Of a stretch of DNA of 64,000 nucleotides, positions 1-10,338 are shown one piece after another. The notes under the pieces are model-generated. The model was not told the origin of the DNA. It made no database searches and saw only the letters and a program-made list of their open reading frames with translations. The DNA comes from Voacanga thouarsii (Eukaryota > Streptophyta > Magnoliopsida > Gentianales > Apocynaceae). Positions within the stretch are counted from its first letter, which is position 1; each line of letters starts with the position of its first letter. Made by a program: the position numbers and the translations under genes. The DNA lies in assembly GCA_026120185.1 (NCBI GenBank), contig JANUWF010000008.1:2976001-3040000 (forward strand), written 5' to 3'.

Positions 1-467
1 AGGCTGGCATATGCGATTTTGTTACTCTTCTAGAGTCAACAAAAGCGTACGGCATTTGATTTGCAATGCTTTACAAATGAATTATCTTTTGAACTTCAAG
101 TTCACATGCGCTTGTATGCGGATCAAGATAATTTAATGATGTTGTCCAATCACGATCTTTCTTGTCTTGTTTACTGTTCTCCCCTTAATTTAGGGAATAA
201 TGATTTCATAAGAGAATAAGAAAATAAATATAAGAAAATGATGACAAGCAGGAAATGCCAAGAAAAATATATATTTTTTTCACTCTTCCCGTACCGACTT
301 TTCATCTTCCTCTCTTGTCTTTTCTTCTCCTCCAGACCCTCTACCTACCATCTACCTCTTCTTCTTCTTCATACGAGTATATATATATATATATATATAT
401 GTATCGATATATATCTCGGTTATCGAGTCATTAGTAAACATCAAAAACAAAAATCACAAAGCGAGAT
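1..467 (+). promoter_or_regulatory. 5' flank and probable promoter of the RKD gene
   Basis: No coding sequence is credible here. A CTT-rich pyrimidine tract (about 357-370) is followed by an alternating TA tract (about 377-402) and a second TATATAT stretch near 408-415. These could serve as the core promoter TATA region about 60-90 bp ahead of the first ATG. The small open frames crossing this tract are low-complexity and overlap the true first exon in another frame. The transcription start is not determined. Confidence 0.4.
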
Positions 468-1979
468 ATGGAGACTCGTAATTCATTTGAGACATGGTCA
501 AATTTTGACTTAGTTTCTGCAGCAGATGTTGATGTATTTTCATTTCCAAACCAACCGCTTTTGCCTAATTCGAACACAGAAGATTTTGATATGTTTTCTT
601 TTCCAAACCAACCGCTTCTGCCTAATTCGAACGCAGAAGATTTTGATATGTTTTCCTTTTCAAACCAACCGCTTCTGTCTAATTCGAACGCAGAAGATTT
701 TGATATGTTTTCCTTTTCAAACCAACCGCTTCTGTCTAATTCGAACGCAGAAGATTTTGATATGTTTTCCTTTCCAAACCAACCACTTCCTCCTAATTTT
801 AGGTGAGATACCTTTGATGGCTTCCATTTGTTTTTAGTGTGCTTGATAATGAAATTAAACTCTCTTTTGGTTTGTTTTTTTTTTATGTAAATCAGTGGAA
901 GTTTTGAACATACTGCTTTGGACCAAGTTGATCTGCTCCTACAAGAGACTGCTTTTGATACTGTTCCTCTTGATACTATTCCTTTGAATGAGGATATGCT
1001 TGTGCATGATCCTTTCTACTCTCTAATGGATTTTGAACAAAGCCAGAATATGTTTCCAGGTTATTATACATTTAAACATGGATTTTGAATGGTATTACCT
1101 TTACTGATATTATTTTCTTTTTCTAGGAGAAATAATGAGTGGTCTTGGCAGCGAAGTCGGAGTAAGTACTCATGAAATGCATAATATCGAAGTTCAAGAT
1201 ATTATTGCAGACAAAATTCCTAGGGAGAAGAAGATGATTAAGAGGCAGAGAGAGAAGAAGGGCAATAACTCACAAACACTATCAAGAGAAACCATTTCGC
1301 AGTACTTTTACCTACCAATCATGAGCGCAGCCAAAGAACTGAATATTGGCATAACCCGTCTCAAGAAAAGATGTAGGGAGTTGGGAATTCGTCGATGGCC
1401 TCACAGGAAATTGGTGAGCTTGGAGACCATAATCAAGAATGTTCAGGTTCTCTCTCATACATACTTATAATTTGTAAGTATGAAACTATGAAAGATTTAT
1501 AAGTAAATAACCGATGATATCACTTCGATTTACAGGATATGCAAAATAAAGAAGAAGGAGGACATATGGCTGAGAAGAAATTACAAGAAGCCATTGCGAT
1601 CTTGGAATGTGAAAAACGGTTGGTGGAAGAAAGTCCTAATACGCAGTTAGAGGACCAAACACAGAAATTGAGACAAGCATGCTTCAAGGCCAAATATAAT
1701 AAGAAATATAATAAACTTAAGGAGATCATAAAATCTCAAGACTCATTTCACAGTAATTTTACGGCTACTTCTGCTGCTAGTCTCGATGCTGGCTCAAAAG
1801 GGAAAGAAAAGGAGGAGGATGTCGAAAAAGAGGAGTTGAAGTCCATAATTACTAATTGTTTGTCGTCCTCTAATGTAAATATTGAAAAAGAACAATTACA
1901 AACCTTCATCTTACATTTGTCAGCTCAATTACAAAAGAGCAACTATAAGCATGTATCATTAAGTTCATATGAACACTAG
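468..1979 (+). CDS. RKD: RKD-type RWP-RK transcription factor, four exons
   Basis: Predicted exons are 468-802, 896-1059, 1127-1446 and 1536-1979, with GT/AG introns and phases that join in frame to give about 420 residues. Residues ~20-112 are five tandem 19-residue units. Exon 2 adds an acidic stretch. Exon 3 carries a basic segment and the RWP-RK domain (about residues 214-273) with the diagnostic RRWPHRK motif near residue 256. Exon 4 has an amphipathic, probably coiled-coil segment containing LRQACFKAKY, typical of RKD proteins, then a serine- and glutamate-rich tail. RKDs are nuclear DNA-binding regulators of egg-cell and germline identity in plants; that role is family knowledge, not shown here. 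The start at 468 is the first ATG in frame with the repeats. The orthologue number within the RKD family cannot be decided by eye. Confidence 0.88.
525..802 (+). repeat. Five tandem 57-bp coding repeats in RKD exon 1
   Basis: Units start at 525, 582, 639, 696 and 753; the last is shortened by the exon end. Each encodes a 19-residue unit of the form DFDMFSFxNQPLLxNSNAE. The third and fourth units are nearly identical at the DNA level, including silent sites, so they look like a recent duplication. Because the unit is a whole number of codons, copy-number change keeps the frame open. The units are acidic, hydrophobic and Q/N-rich, which would suit an activation region (inference). Confidence 0.93.
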
Positions 1980-1986
1980 TGCTATG

Positions 1987-1992
1987 AATAAA
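1987..1992 (+). terminator. AATAAA polyadenylation signal of RKD
   Basis: A canonical AATAAA lies 8 bp after the RKD stop codon at 1977-1979. The very short distance implies a short 3' UTR, or use of a further downstream signal inside the adjoining copia remnant. Confidence 0.5.
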
Positions 1993-1999
1993 AGATGTG

Positions 2000-2610
2000 A
2001 TGCTTATTATTAATGGAAATATCTTTTTCCCTTATTATCTTTTCTGTTCCACTTCAAGTGGCCAGTATTTCTCTGTGATAAGGGAAATATCGAGTGTGTC
2101 CATGACCATAACCACGGCCACTGCCACAACTACGACTATAACGATGGCTTCTACTGGAGCCAACGACATTCACTTCGGGAGTCTTTGTTGAGCCAGTTCA
2201 TATGGCTTCATGATTTCTCAATAATAACTCATGTTAAAGCTGTCAATTTTGGATACCATTTTTCTCGATATTGTTACTGTAGAACATGAAAAATGGAGAA
2301 TGTCTTCTCCAATATAATTTCATCAGTAACTTTTTCTCCGTAAAATTTTTAACTAAGATGTAGTTTTATACATCACGGAGTTCACGGTTTTACAATCTTG
2401 CAACTTCAGGTGCAACCATTCATACCGTGCAGTGGGTAGTACGACCATCTTCAGGTGGTCAAATCTTTCTTTTTATCCACATGACATATGGATCTCCCTT
2501 TTTTTTTAGCATTTAGATGCATTTTTGTATGACATATAAATTTTTTTTTCAGAAATATCAAGGGTGACAAATTCGAATTTAGCGAGATCAATAAATGCGT
2601 ACCTGTCTTC
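2000..2610 (-). pseudogene. Decayed copia gag fragments
   Basis: Read on the - strand, the sequence next to the LTR gives a stretch like the copia gag N-terminus (AKFEFVTLDIS, about 2590-2550). A degraded gap follows, then a clear gag segment (DHLKMVVLP and YEWLHLKLQD, about 2460-2390). Lower still is an R/G/S/H-rich C-terminal part (SGRGYGHGHTRYFPYH, about 2140-2070). Stops and internal deletions are present, and protease, integrase and RT are absent, so this is a truncated 5' piece of a copia element. It ends close to the RKD poly(A) signal. Confidence 0.65.
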
Positions 2611-2646
2611 TGGCTTTAATAACGGCAGAGACTCGTGCTGATAACG

Positions 2647-2988
2647 TGTTATAAAATTAGGGTAGTGTTAGAATAAAATCTTCACACTACACACTAATAA
2701 AACTCTAACTATTTTGCACAAGAATTTCTCTCTTTCTTTTCTCTCACAATTTTCTCTAATCTTTCTTTCACTAATCTTTCTTTCACAAAATAATGGTGTA
2801 TTACAAGCTTAGAGAATAGCTCTATTTATAGAGCTCTAATTAGTGAAATACATCATGGCATACATCATCTTCAATTAATGGTGTCTCCACTAAATGGTGG
2901 ACATCCATAAAAATCTTCTAATAATTCACATAAATCCATAATTAGTGGAGCCTCCACTAATTAATGGAGATTCCAATAATTCATAACA
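2647..2988 (-). mobile_element. 5' LTR of a truncated copia element
   Basis: On the - strand this 342-bp segment starts TGTTATGAATTATTGG and ends TTTTATAACA, giving TG...CA ends with a TGTTAT/ATAACA inverted pair. Inside are a TATAAATAG promoter motif (near 2822-2830 on the - strand) and tandem TCTTTCACTAA-type repeats. The sequence just inside it, CGTTATCAGCACGAG on the - strand, sits where a primer-binding site should be and leads directly into gag. No second LTR is in the window. Confidence 0.7.
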
Positions 2989-3457
2989 GGCATATGTTAT
3001 TAGAAAAGCACTGATGCTATTTCTAAAGCAAGGGACCCTTTTGTATCCCAAAGTCAACTTTTGCTTCTTAGTGTTGAGATTTGTTTGAGTAAATTTTTCT
3101 AAAAGATATATTATAGGAGTAGGATGTAAATTTAACCCCAAAAAAATTATAATTTAATAAAAATATTTTTAATTAACAAATTATCAACATGCCACATTAA
3201 TTAAGGTATTTAGAAATTTAACAAAAAAATCATTTTGCAGTTTTGTAATAGATAATCCACTTCCCATGCAGAGTTTGGACTTTTTGAGGAAAAAAATAAT
3301 AATAAAAGTTTCAATTATATCATTATATGGTTGTACAATTTCATTAGATAATATATTCTTTTCTTGTTTATAAGATTAACTTATATTCAAATTAGAACTT
3401 TGTATCTTGCAGATGATGTCACATACTCATAGGTAGGTTTATTTTGAGAAGAATATG
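2989..3457. other. AT-rich intergenic DNA
   Basis: No gene, domain or repeat was recognised. The open frame around 2926-3141 on the - strand mostly overlaps the LTR and has no family resemblance. Confidence 0.5.
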
Positions 3458-5210
3458 TGATATGAATTGCGGGATCTAAGAACAAAACACAAGATTTCAA
3501 GAAAAATGTATAGTGACAATTACTAAGTAAAGTATCACAAGGATTCAAATAAACAAGGATAATAAGGGATATGACTCAAAGTTGGATAATATTTGTACTA
3601 ATCCCAAATATTTCAGAGGAGTTTAGATTCTAGATATTCAACTCACCAATAATAAGAAATATAATAAGAAAGTTTAAAGGAAGTGATAGATAAAAGCTAA
3701 AAGCTCATATAAGACACTATGGTGGTACTTATGCATTTCATCAAACACTTGGTGGGCATTTAGTTCAAATGAGAGTATTCAAGTAATGGGGAGTGATCAA
3801 AACTTTAAGAAACATTATGTTACAACCAACAACTTCTCAAGGCAATGTTAACACAAAAGATTTTCAAGATTCAAAGAGAATTGGTAGTAGGAATTTAAAG
3901 ATATACAATGGCTTCCCAAGCTTAAGTCAAGTTTTCAAGGGAACAAATTTTCAAGTATCAACAAGAAGATTTACCCAACTAAGAACAATCTTTCAAGCAA
4001 GGAAACATCTATACTTCATTGATTAAAGCATTGGTAATCATATATGATCAATCACATGTCATTGAGGCAACCCTTCAAACACTTTATGTGCAAAATCATC
4101 ACTCAAGACAATTCAAAATTTTCACCCTTATAACAGCCCAAAATATTCAAGATTCACAAGAAAATTTCATCTCCAATGATAATCCTAATATCAAGTAGCA
4201 ATTTCACAACAAGCACATGGAAAAAATTTAAATTATATAGCTTGCAAAATTAGCAGGAACAAGAGTTTCGAGATTTTTCTTGTGCTAAAAAATTTGTAGC
4301 AAATAGGCCTAATAAAGCTCAATTTTTTTGCAATTTAAAACCTCGAATAACTATCCAAATATCAACCCAACATGTAGGTTCAATTTCACATCAAAGTCAA
4401 GACACAATTTGAATTTATTGACATTCAAATTAGTAAGGAAAATAGTGACAAAAATTAGAAAATTTGCAGCACGCTTCTTGAAAAAATTTTGTACCTTTTT
4501 CCCAAGAAAATTGTCTTAATAGAATAAATAGAAAGCTTGCTCTGATATCACTTTGATATAAATCACATGATCTAAAAACAAAACCAAAGATTTCAAGAAG
4601 GATGTCTAGTGACAACAACTAAGCAAAGGACAACAAGGATTCAAATAAACAAGGATAATAGGACTCTAAGTTCGAAAATATTCATACCAATCCTAAATAT
4701 TTCAAAGGAGTTTAGATTCTAAATATTCAACTCACCAGTAATAAGAAACACAACAAGAAAGTCTAAAGGAAATGATAGATGAAAGCTAAGAGCTTACATA
4801 AGGCGCTATAGTGGCACTTAGGAATTTCATTAAATACTTGGTAGGCATTTAGTTCAAATGAGAGTATTCAAGTTATAGGGTGCTATCACAACCTTAAGAA
4901 ACATAATGTTGCAATTAACAACCTCTCAAGGCAATGTTAACACAAAAGATTTTCAAGATTCAAAGAGAAATGGTAGTAGGAATTCAAAGATATACAATGG
5001 CTTTCTAAACAAGAAGATTTACCCGACTAAGTACAATCTTTCAAGTAAGGAAACATCTATACTTCATGGATGAAAGCATTGGTAATTGTATACGATCAAT
5101 CATAAGTAATTGAGGCAATACATCAAACGCCTTATGTGCAAATTTGTCACTCAAGATAATTTAGATTTATCAAACACCTTATGTGCAAATTCATCACTTA
5201 AGACAATTCA
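3458..5210 (-). mobile_element. Small non-autonomous LTR retrotransposon
   Basis: Two direct copies of ~658 bp (3458-4115 and 4554-5210) bracket a 438-bp interior. On the - strand each LTR begins TGAATTGTCTT and ends ATATCA. Just inside the - strand 5' LTR (the 4554-5210 copy) is a primer-binding site for initiator tRNA-Met (4539-4550, TGATATCAGAGC, one mismatch to TGGTATCAGAGC). A purine run, AAGGGTGAAAA, precedes the other LTR. The interior has no gag or pol. The 4554-5210 copy has lost about 45 bp and gained a short internal duplication near 5120-5200, so the LTRs have diverged. No clear target-site duplication survives. Confidence 0.72.
4539..4550 (-). other. Primer-binding site, initiator tRNA-Met type
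   Basis: The - strand reads TGATATCAGAGC, 11 of 12 matching the common plant PBS TGGTATCAGAGC. It sits 3 bp inside the LTR end, as expected for priming minus-strand cDNA synthesis. Confidence 0.75.
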
Positions 5211-6031
5211 GATTGATTAAAGATTGAAGAGGGGATTTAAACTGTTGGAGAGGTGTTCCCCCCTAGTTCTTTCTACATTTCAAGACCAGGTAAAGGAATT
5301 AGATCCAACTTTGTTTAGAGTTCTAAATCTTTGGTTTAATCTATCTTGTTTCTCTAACTTGGGTAATCAGTAGCTTAACTTACCTAGTGTTCTTGTTAAG
5401 ATTCTTTGTTTAGGTGTCTACTTTTTTTCATCCCACTTTTTTTTAATCTCTTGTAGGATTAAAGGTATTTGAGTATTAAAGTAGTTAGCTAATCCCTTCT
5501 AGAATTTGGGTCTTAGTTGTTTAATCATCTAGAGTTCTTCTTTTGTCGAAAGAGATAGAGAATTAGGTGACCAATTATTGTGTTTTGTTACTAGAATTTT
5601 TTATTCATATAAATATAGGTGTGGGGTCTTCTTAATTTCTTCTCGTATTTGTTAAAATTTTACGATGGACATCACCACCATTTACTAGCATGATAAAAAA
5701 TGGATTGGGGATGTGTAAATTGGGTACACAACTTGCAATACAAATGCACAGATGTTGTAGATCTTGCAGCTTTCTATAGCTCACGTCGTATGTAAAAAAA
5801 ATTGGAAATCTCTATGTTGGTTGAAGTCGAGTTGTGAAAATATCACCTCACAACAACAGTGGCAAGGGAATGTCTAGGCATGGTTGAATCGATGGTTTCA
5901 AGGCATTTAAGAAAGTATTACAGAAGGAAACTCTCTTCTCATGCCACCGCCATTGTTCCTCATCATCCTTTCTGACATTCTTTCTCTCTAGTGTCAACAC
6001 CATTATTCCTCTAACTCTCACCATCTGCATC
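5211..6031. other. Intergenic DNA without recognised genes
   Basis: AT-rich, with no domain or LTR boundary seen. The only open frame (about 5848-6030, -) is short and lacks any recognisable feature. Confidence 0.5.
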
Positions 6032-6474
6032 CTCCTACCATTTATTTGCCATTGTCTCCCCTTCCTTCCTCATCTCATTACTATTTTTCTGTCTTCTGTG
6101 TGTAGTCCAAAATCATCGTCCCCTTCATTCTGAATCACTATTATTCACCTTCCTTTCCAAATTGCCCTCTTCTTCCCTCTGTCCTTTCACCATCCTTCTC
6201 CTATGTGTGTTGTTTAACTGAACTCATCATTCCTCTCTTGCTCAGTGAAGACCTCCTACCATCTATTAGTCACTATCTTTCCACCTGTCTCAGCTCACTA
6301 CCATTTTCCTCCCTCCTATGTTCAACCAAAAATCACTGTGCCCTCCTCTCCCCTTCATTACTCACCGATATTTACCTCCTTCTTTGAGTCACCCTCTTTC
6401 TCCTTCTCGCCATTCACCGTCCTCCTCCTTTGTGTGTCCTTTAACTCCACTCATCACCCCTTCTCGCTCGGTGT
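6032..6474. repeat. Diverged ~221-bp pyrimidine-rich tandem duplication
   Basis: Both copies begin CTCCTACCATNTA (6032 and 6253). They proceed in the same order through matching blocks: CTCATTACTATTTT/CTCACTACCATTTT, then CCAAAATCATC/CCAAAAATCAC, TTCATT..TCAC, ATGTGTGTTGTTTAAC/TTGTGTGTCCTTTAAC and CTCGCTCGGTG-like ends. The C/T bias opens several + strand frames rich in S, P, L and F that are artefacts of composition. Confidence 0.6.
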
Positions 6475-6853
6475 TTTTGAAGGCACTGCTCTACAAAGAA
6501 CATTCTATTACTTTAAAGTTTAGTTCATTTAACTATCTCAGTTCCTTTTCGGTTTATTCTTTGTTTATCTATATAATGGTTTACTTTAAACTAAATGTTG
6601 TTAATTTCACTGTGATATTTCTCTACTTCTTAGTTTAAATGGTGTTTATTCTTTGTTTTTATATTTTTTTTCTTCTTTTTTAAAGTTCAACTATTTTCCA
6701 TGAAAGATTTGATATTGTAGTTAGAATGATAAAAAAAAAAAAAAGGTTTGCTTATTAGAAGTTAGTCAAATTTTTCTATTCGAATGGTGAAAAAATAATT
6801 ATGGTAAATAGTGCCCCCCCCCCCCCCCTTTTTTTTTCCCCTGTTGGTCCCTT
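6475..6853. other. AT-rich DNA with a C15/T9 homopolymer junction
   Basis: No gene was recognised. At 6814-6837 a run of 15 C is followed directly by 9 T, a simple-sequence tract just before the gypsy LTR-like start at 6854. Confidence 0.5.
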
Positions 6854-7555
6854 TATAATACCCTGCCCTAAATCACCCTTAGAAATAGGAGGGGACATGC
6901 ATTGTATGGCATTTCTCATGTGCATTTGAATTTTGAATATGCTTATGTGTGTTTTACCTTATGTATTTGAGGCTTGATAGAATAGCTTGAGTAAGGGGAC
7001 TATCTTGTTTAAATGCATAAGTCTTTATATATTAGTATTTGATGTTGTGTGTTGAGTTAAGGTTGACAATGATTTTAGTGAGAATAAGAGAATACAAGGC
7101 TTGATATGGTCTAGTGGTTAGAATTTTTGGCTTATTGTCTAGCAACTAGAATTTGAATCCCAACTTTTATTTGGTTTAGTTGGATTCTTGTTTTTTTCAT
7201 GCTCTTGGCCAGCTACTACTCTTGTCCAGCTTCCATTTGAAGATCAAATTCCTAAAATCTAAGGATTAGTTATCAAGAGGAAGTTTGGATAAAATTGAAC
7301 TCCTATTTTTACTCTTTTCATCTCCAACATTAATAATCTTATGCTTATCTTTTATTTTCTTCTTTAATTCAAATTCTTTCTTCTTTTTGCACCTTGATCA
7401 GCCGACTCTCTTGCTCACCTTGTGGGTGGTCAAAATTCAAGAGGTTCCTAGTACATCGGAACTACCAAGTTTTAAAACTCTTATCACACTTGGTTTGAAA
7501 TTGAAACTCCTAGAAACTCCCCTCTATCACTCCTAGTAACATCTCTAGAACTTAT
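6854..7555 (+). mobile_element. 5' part of a large-LTR gypsy repeat, truncated
   Basis: The start, TATAATACCCTGCCC followed by CCTTAGAAATAGGAGGGG, parallels the start of the intact 4.3-kb LTR at 43922 (TGTGAAACCCC... CCTTAGAATAAGGGGG). A tRNA-like box A occurs 253 bp in, exactly as in the intact copies. The copy stops where a second LTR-like start begins at 7556. Confidence 0.5.
7107..7160 (+). other. tRNA-like pol III module (A and B boxes)
   Basis: Box A TGGTCTAGTGG (7107-7117) matches TRGYNNARNNG fully. A degenerate box B, AATTTGAATCC (7150-7160), follows at the usual tRNA spacing. The region is not a functional tRNA; the acceptor stem and most arms are not preserved. It lies 253 bp from the LTR start at 6854. 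Confidence 0.6.
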
Positions 7556-7877
7556 TTTAACACCCCAACCTAAATGCACCTAGAAATGGGGGAACATATT
7601 ATCTTATATAGCATGAGCATTCTTGCATATAAGCATATTTGGTTTGGTGTGGATGAATTATTTGAGTTTGGTATATGAAGGAAATTGTTGTGCTTGAGTG
7701 ATGGTTGAGAAATAACTACTTAAGATAATGATGGACAATATATTTTGCATAAAACTATTAATTGGGCAAAATACATAGACACATAGATATATGATTAATT
7801 CTAAACTCGTGTATTGAATTATTGAGTTGTTATTAATTAAAATAACAAATAATTTAGGTAACTGGTTAATATTTGTT

Positions 7878-7909
<32 letters not shown>

Positions 7910-7925
7910 TACATACATACATACA

Positions 7926-7958
<33 letters not shown>
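7556..7958 (+). mobile_element. Start of a second gypsy LTR, interrupted
   Basis: TTTAACACCCCAACC followed by CCTAGAAATGGGGG resembles a TGTAACACCCC LTR start. The copy enters a (CA)n(CATA)n microsatellite at 7879 and is then broken by the 4.3-kb solo LTR. It may be the left end of the ~4-kb LTR whose remainder continues at 12476-20887; this linkage is inferred from related start and end motifs and the summed length. Confidence 0.4.
7879..7958. repeat. (CA)n-(CATA)n microsatellite, left part
   Basis: About 13 CA units run into about 12 CATA units ending ACATATAT, directly abutting TGTAACACCCC. The matching right part lies at 12262-12475, on the far side of the solo LTR. Confidence 0.95.
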
Positions 7959-10314
7959 TGTAACACCCCACTACCTAGGCCCAACAGGGCCGGGAATGTC
8001 GCCTCATCCAAAGGACAAGGAGTCTTTATAACTAGGTACACAATCAAAATAATAAAATAAAAACAATACTTTAAACTTAAAATTTATTACAATCCAAGAA
8101 TTCAAAACAAATCCAGAATAAAAATTATTCACTCTCAACTCTTCAAAGCATTACATAAAAATAGATAACAAAATCTCTTCCAAAGCAGACAACACTAGCT
8201 ACTCATCCCCACAGCAAGATCGACCTGAAATCATGGTAAAAAGGGTGATGAGATAAAAATCTCAATAAGTCCATGTGTGCTTTAAGTGTTCAGTGAAAAC
8301 AGTCCATGAATGCAAGGTGTAAAAGTTTCATAAGAAAAATACTGGCAAGCAATAAACAATAGTCAAAACCAAGAGTGGTGTTTTGGCTTTTCCAACCATA
8401 CATGTACAAATAAACCAACCACTTAAAAGGGTGGTCATGAGTTACCACACGTTGGGCCCCATAACCATATAACGGTCAGAATGTCACACTTTGTACAGAT
8501 TGACAAAAAGTAGGTGATCGGCCTATCGGGTGAGATACTCCTCTATCTCTACACCCAAACAAAATCGGTTGTCCATTCTGGTAACACACAGTCCACTTGA
8601 CTGAAAACTGCTAGCTCGGACTGGTGCGACCTACTGAACTGACATCTTATCAGGGAAGGACTTATCCCTCAGAGGTGGCCACATACGGAGAGACTTACCC
8701 TAACCCTTCAAAGACTAGTCCTAGGATTCCACCCTCATTGAGTACTCAACGTAATTTATCCCACTTGGGAGAAAACTGAATAAAACATAGCTCCACACTT
8801 GGGAGAAACTGAATAAAACATAGCTCCACTTGAAAATGGCAATTAAGGATTTCCAAAGTTTGGGACAAAGTTGGTTTTAGAAAGAGTTTAAGGTTTGTTT
8901 AAAGTTTTTTATTGATTTTCAAATAATTTGTTTGACTAAAATGAGTAATGAGACAATCCTCAATTGCCTTTACAGAAGTGAGTGTCTACACACTCCACAT
9001 TTGGCTTGCCATAATAACTATTTTGCATTAAACAAGTTTTATGCAGGAGCTTACCTGATCCTTGTTCAAAATAAAGGTCTACAACAGCTGACCTAACCCT
9101 GCTTGGGTTAAACATGAGCCATAATTAAACTTAAGCCAAAATTCACTTTCACAAATAATTCTAGCTCAACTTGCTACAACCATGATTCTAGTGTCCCAAG
9201 CTTTAATGCTAGATAATAAATAAATGGTTTATAAGATAAGCCTAGTTTGATATTAAAATAATTAGGATTTTGGGAAATAGGTACTAATAAGTTGAAGGTT
9301 TAAATCTTGTTATAAATAAATTCGAGTTTATTTGATGAAGGTCCTAGATGGTATTATGTAAAATAATAATCTATTAATAATTAATTGTTAGAAAATAATT
9401 GGTAACTAAAACTAGTTGTAAGTAAATTTTAGTGGTTTCGACTGAAAGATAATAAATAAATTTCAATAGTGGTTTTGAATATAAGACTTACAAAATTAAT
9501 ATCTTACCTATTATGAATACTTATATAAAAGGCTTTATTATTATTATTTTCTATATATTCTATTTTATATAAAAAATATATATTTTACTTCTTTAATGAA
9601 AGTTATCAGTTATTTGATTGAAATATCATTATTTTATATAAAAATCCAAATCCACATTTTCCCTAGAGTTTTCAATATTACTAGGAGAAATTATAGCATA
9701 AATCATTTTTATTGATGAAATATAATTGGTTAATTTAATTAGCTTAAGGACAACAAGGCCATGATCACAATTTCTATTGCTAACCATAATCATGAACGTA
9801 CATTCTACACCAATCAATAAAACATCCAAATCATGAATAAGGCATAGATCTAAATTTACTAAGGCATGATCTAAACTCTACTAACATAAACATTTTCATG
9901 ACTTTAACAATCACACGTGAACATAAACCCTATTCACCAAAGGTGACATAATCTCTAACATGCTTGATCACATACCACTCACGACATGAAGACATACAAC
10001 AAACCCTAAAAACCATAAAATTCAACCAAGGCAATCAACTCATGCATCAATCATATCTCCATCATATACACACATTTATTCATGCTTCAATCTCAACTCC
10101 ATTACAACAATACATGCTTGAACCCTAATCGCAATCCATCCCCTTCCAATAACATCCTAGAGACATGAATCTAGAATTTAAAAAGAAGGTTGAAGAGGCT
10201 TACTTGATTGATGACTACCTTGGAGTAGTTTCAAATGAATCCTTACTCTTAGGAGACTTGATCCGACAAGAGAGAAGGAGAAAATATGGCCATGGTTGAA
10301 GTAACCATTCGGCC

Positions 10315-10338
10315 GAGAGAGAGAGAGAGAGAGAGAGA
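10315..10338. repeat. (GA)12 microsatellite
   Basis: Perfect GA dinucleotide run inside solo LTR copy 1. The homologous site in copy 2 is a longer CT run at 45863-45895, so the tract has changed length since the copies separated. Confidence 0.9.

Noticed and set aside
238..513. 91-residue frame upstream of RKD
   Set aside because: Spans CTT/TA simple sequence and overlaps the true RKD start in another frame.
526..837. Second frame across RKD exon 1
   Set aside because: Open only because the 57-bp repeat is a multiple of three; the 468 frame joins all four exons in phase.
1997..2191. Threonine-rich + strand frame after RKD
   Set aside because: Antisense of a decayed copia gag R/G/S-rich region.
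6205..6638. Overlapping S/P/L/F-rich frames
   Set aside because: Produced by the pyrimidine-rich tandem duplication; no start context, domain or conservation between units.
7107..7160. A functional tRNA gene
   Set aside because: A and B boxes are present but acceptor stem pairing and canonical arms are not; same for the modules at 11957 and 44175.
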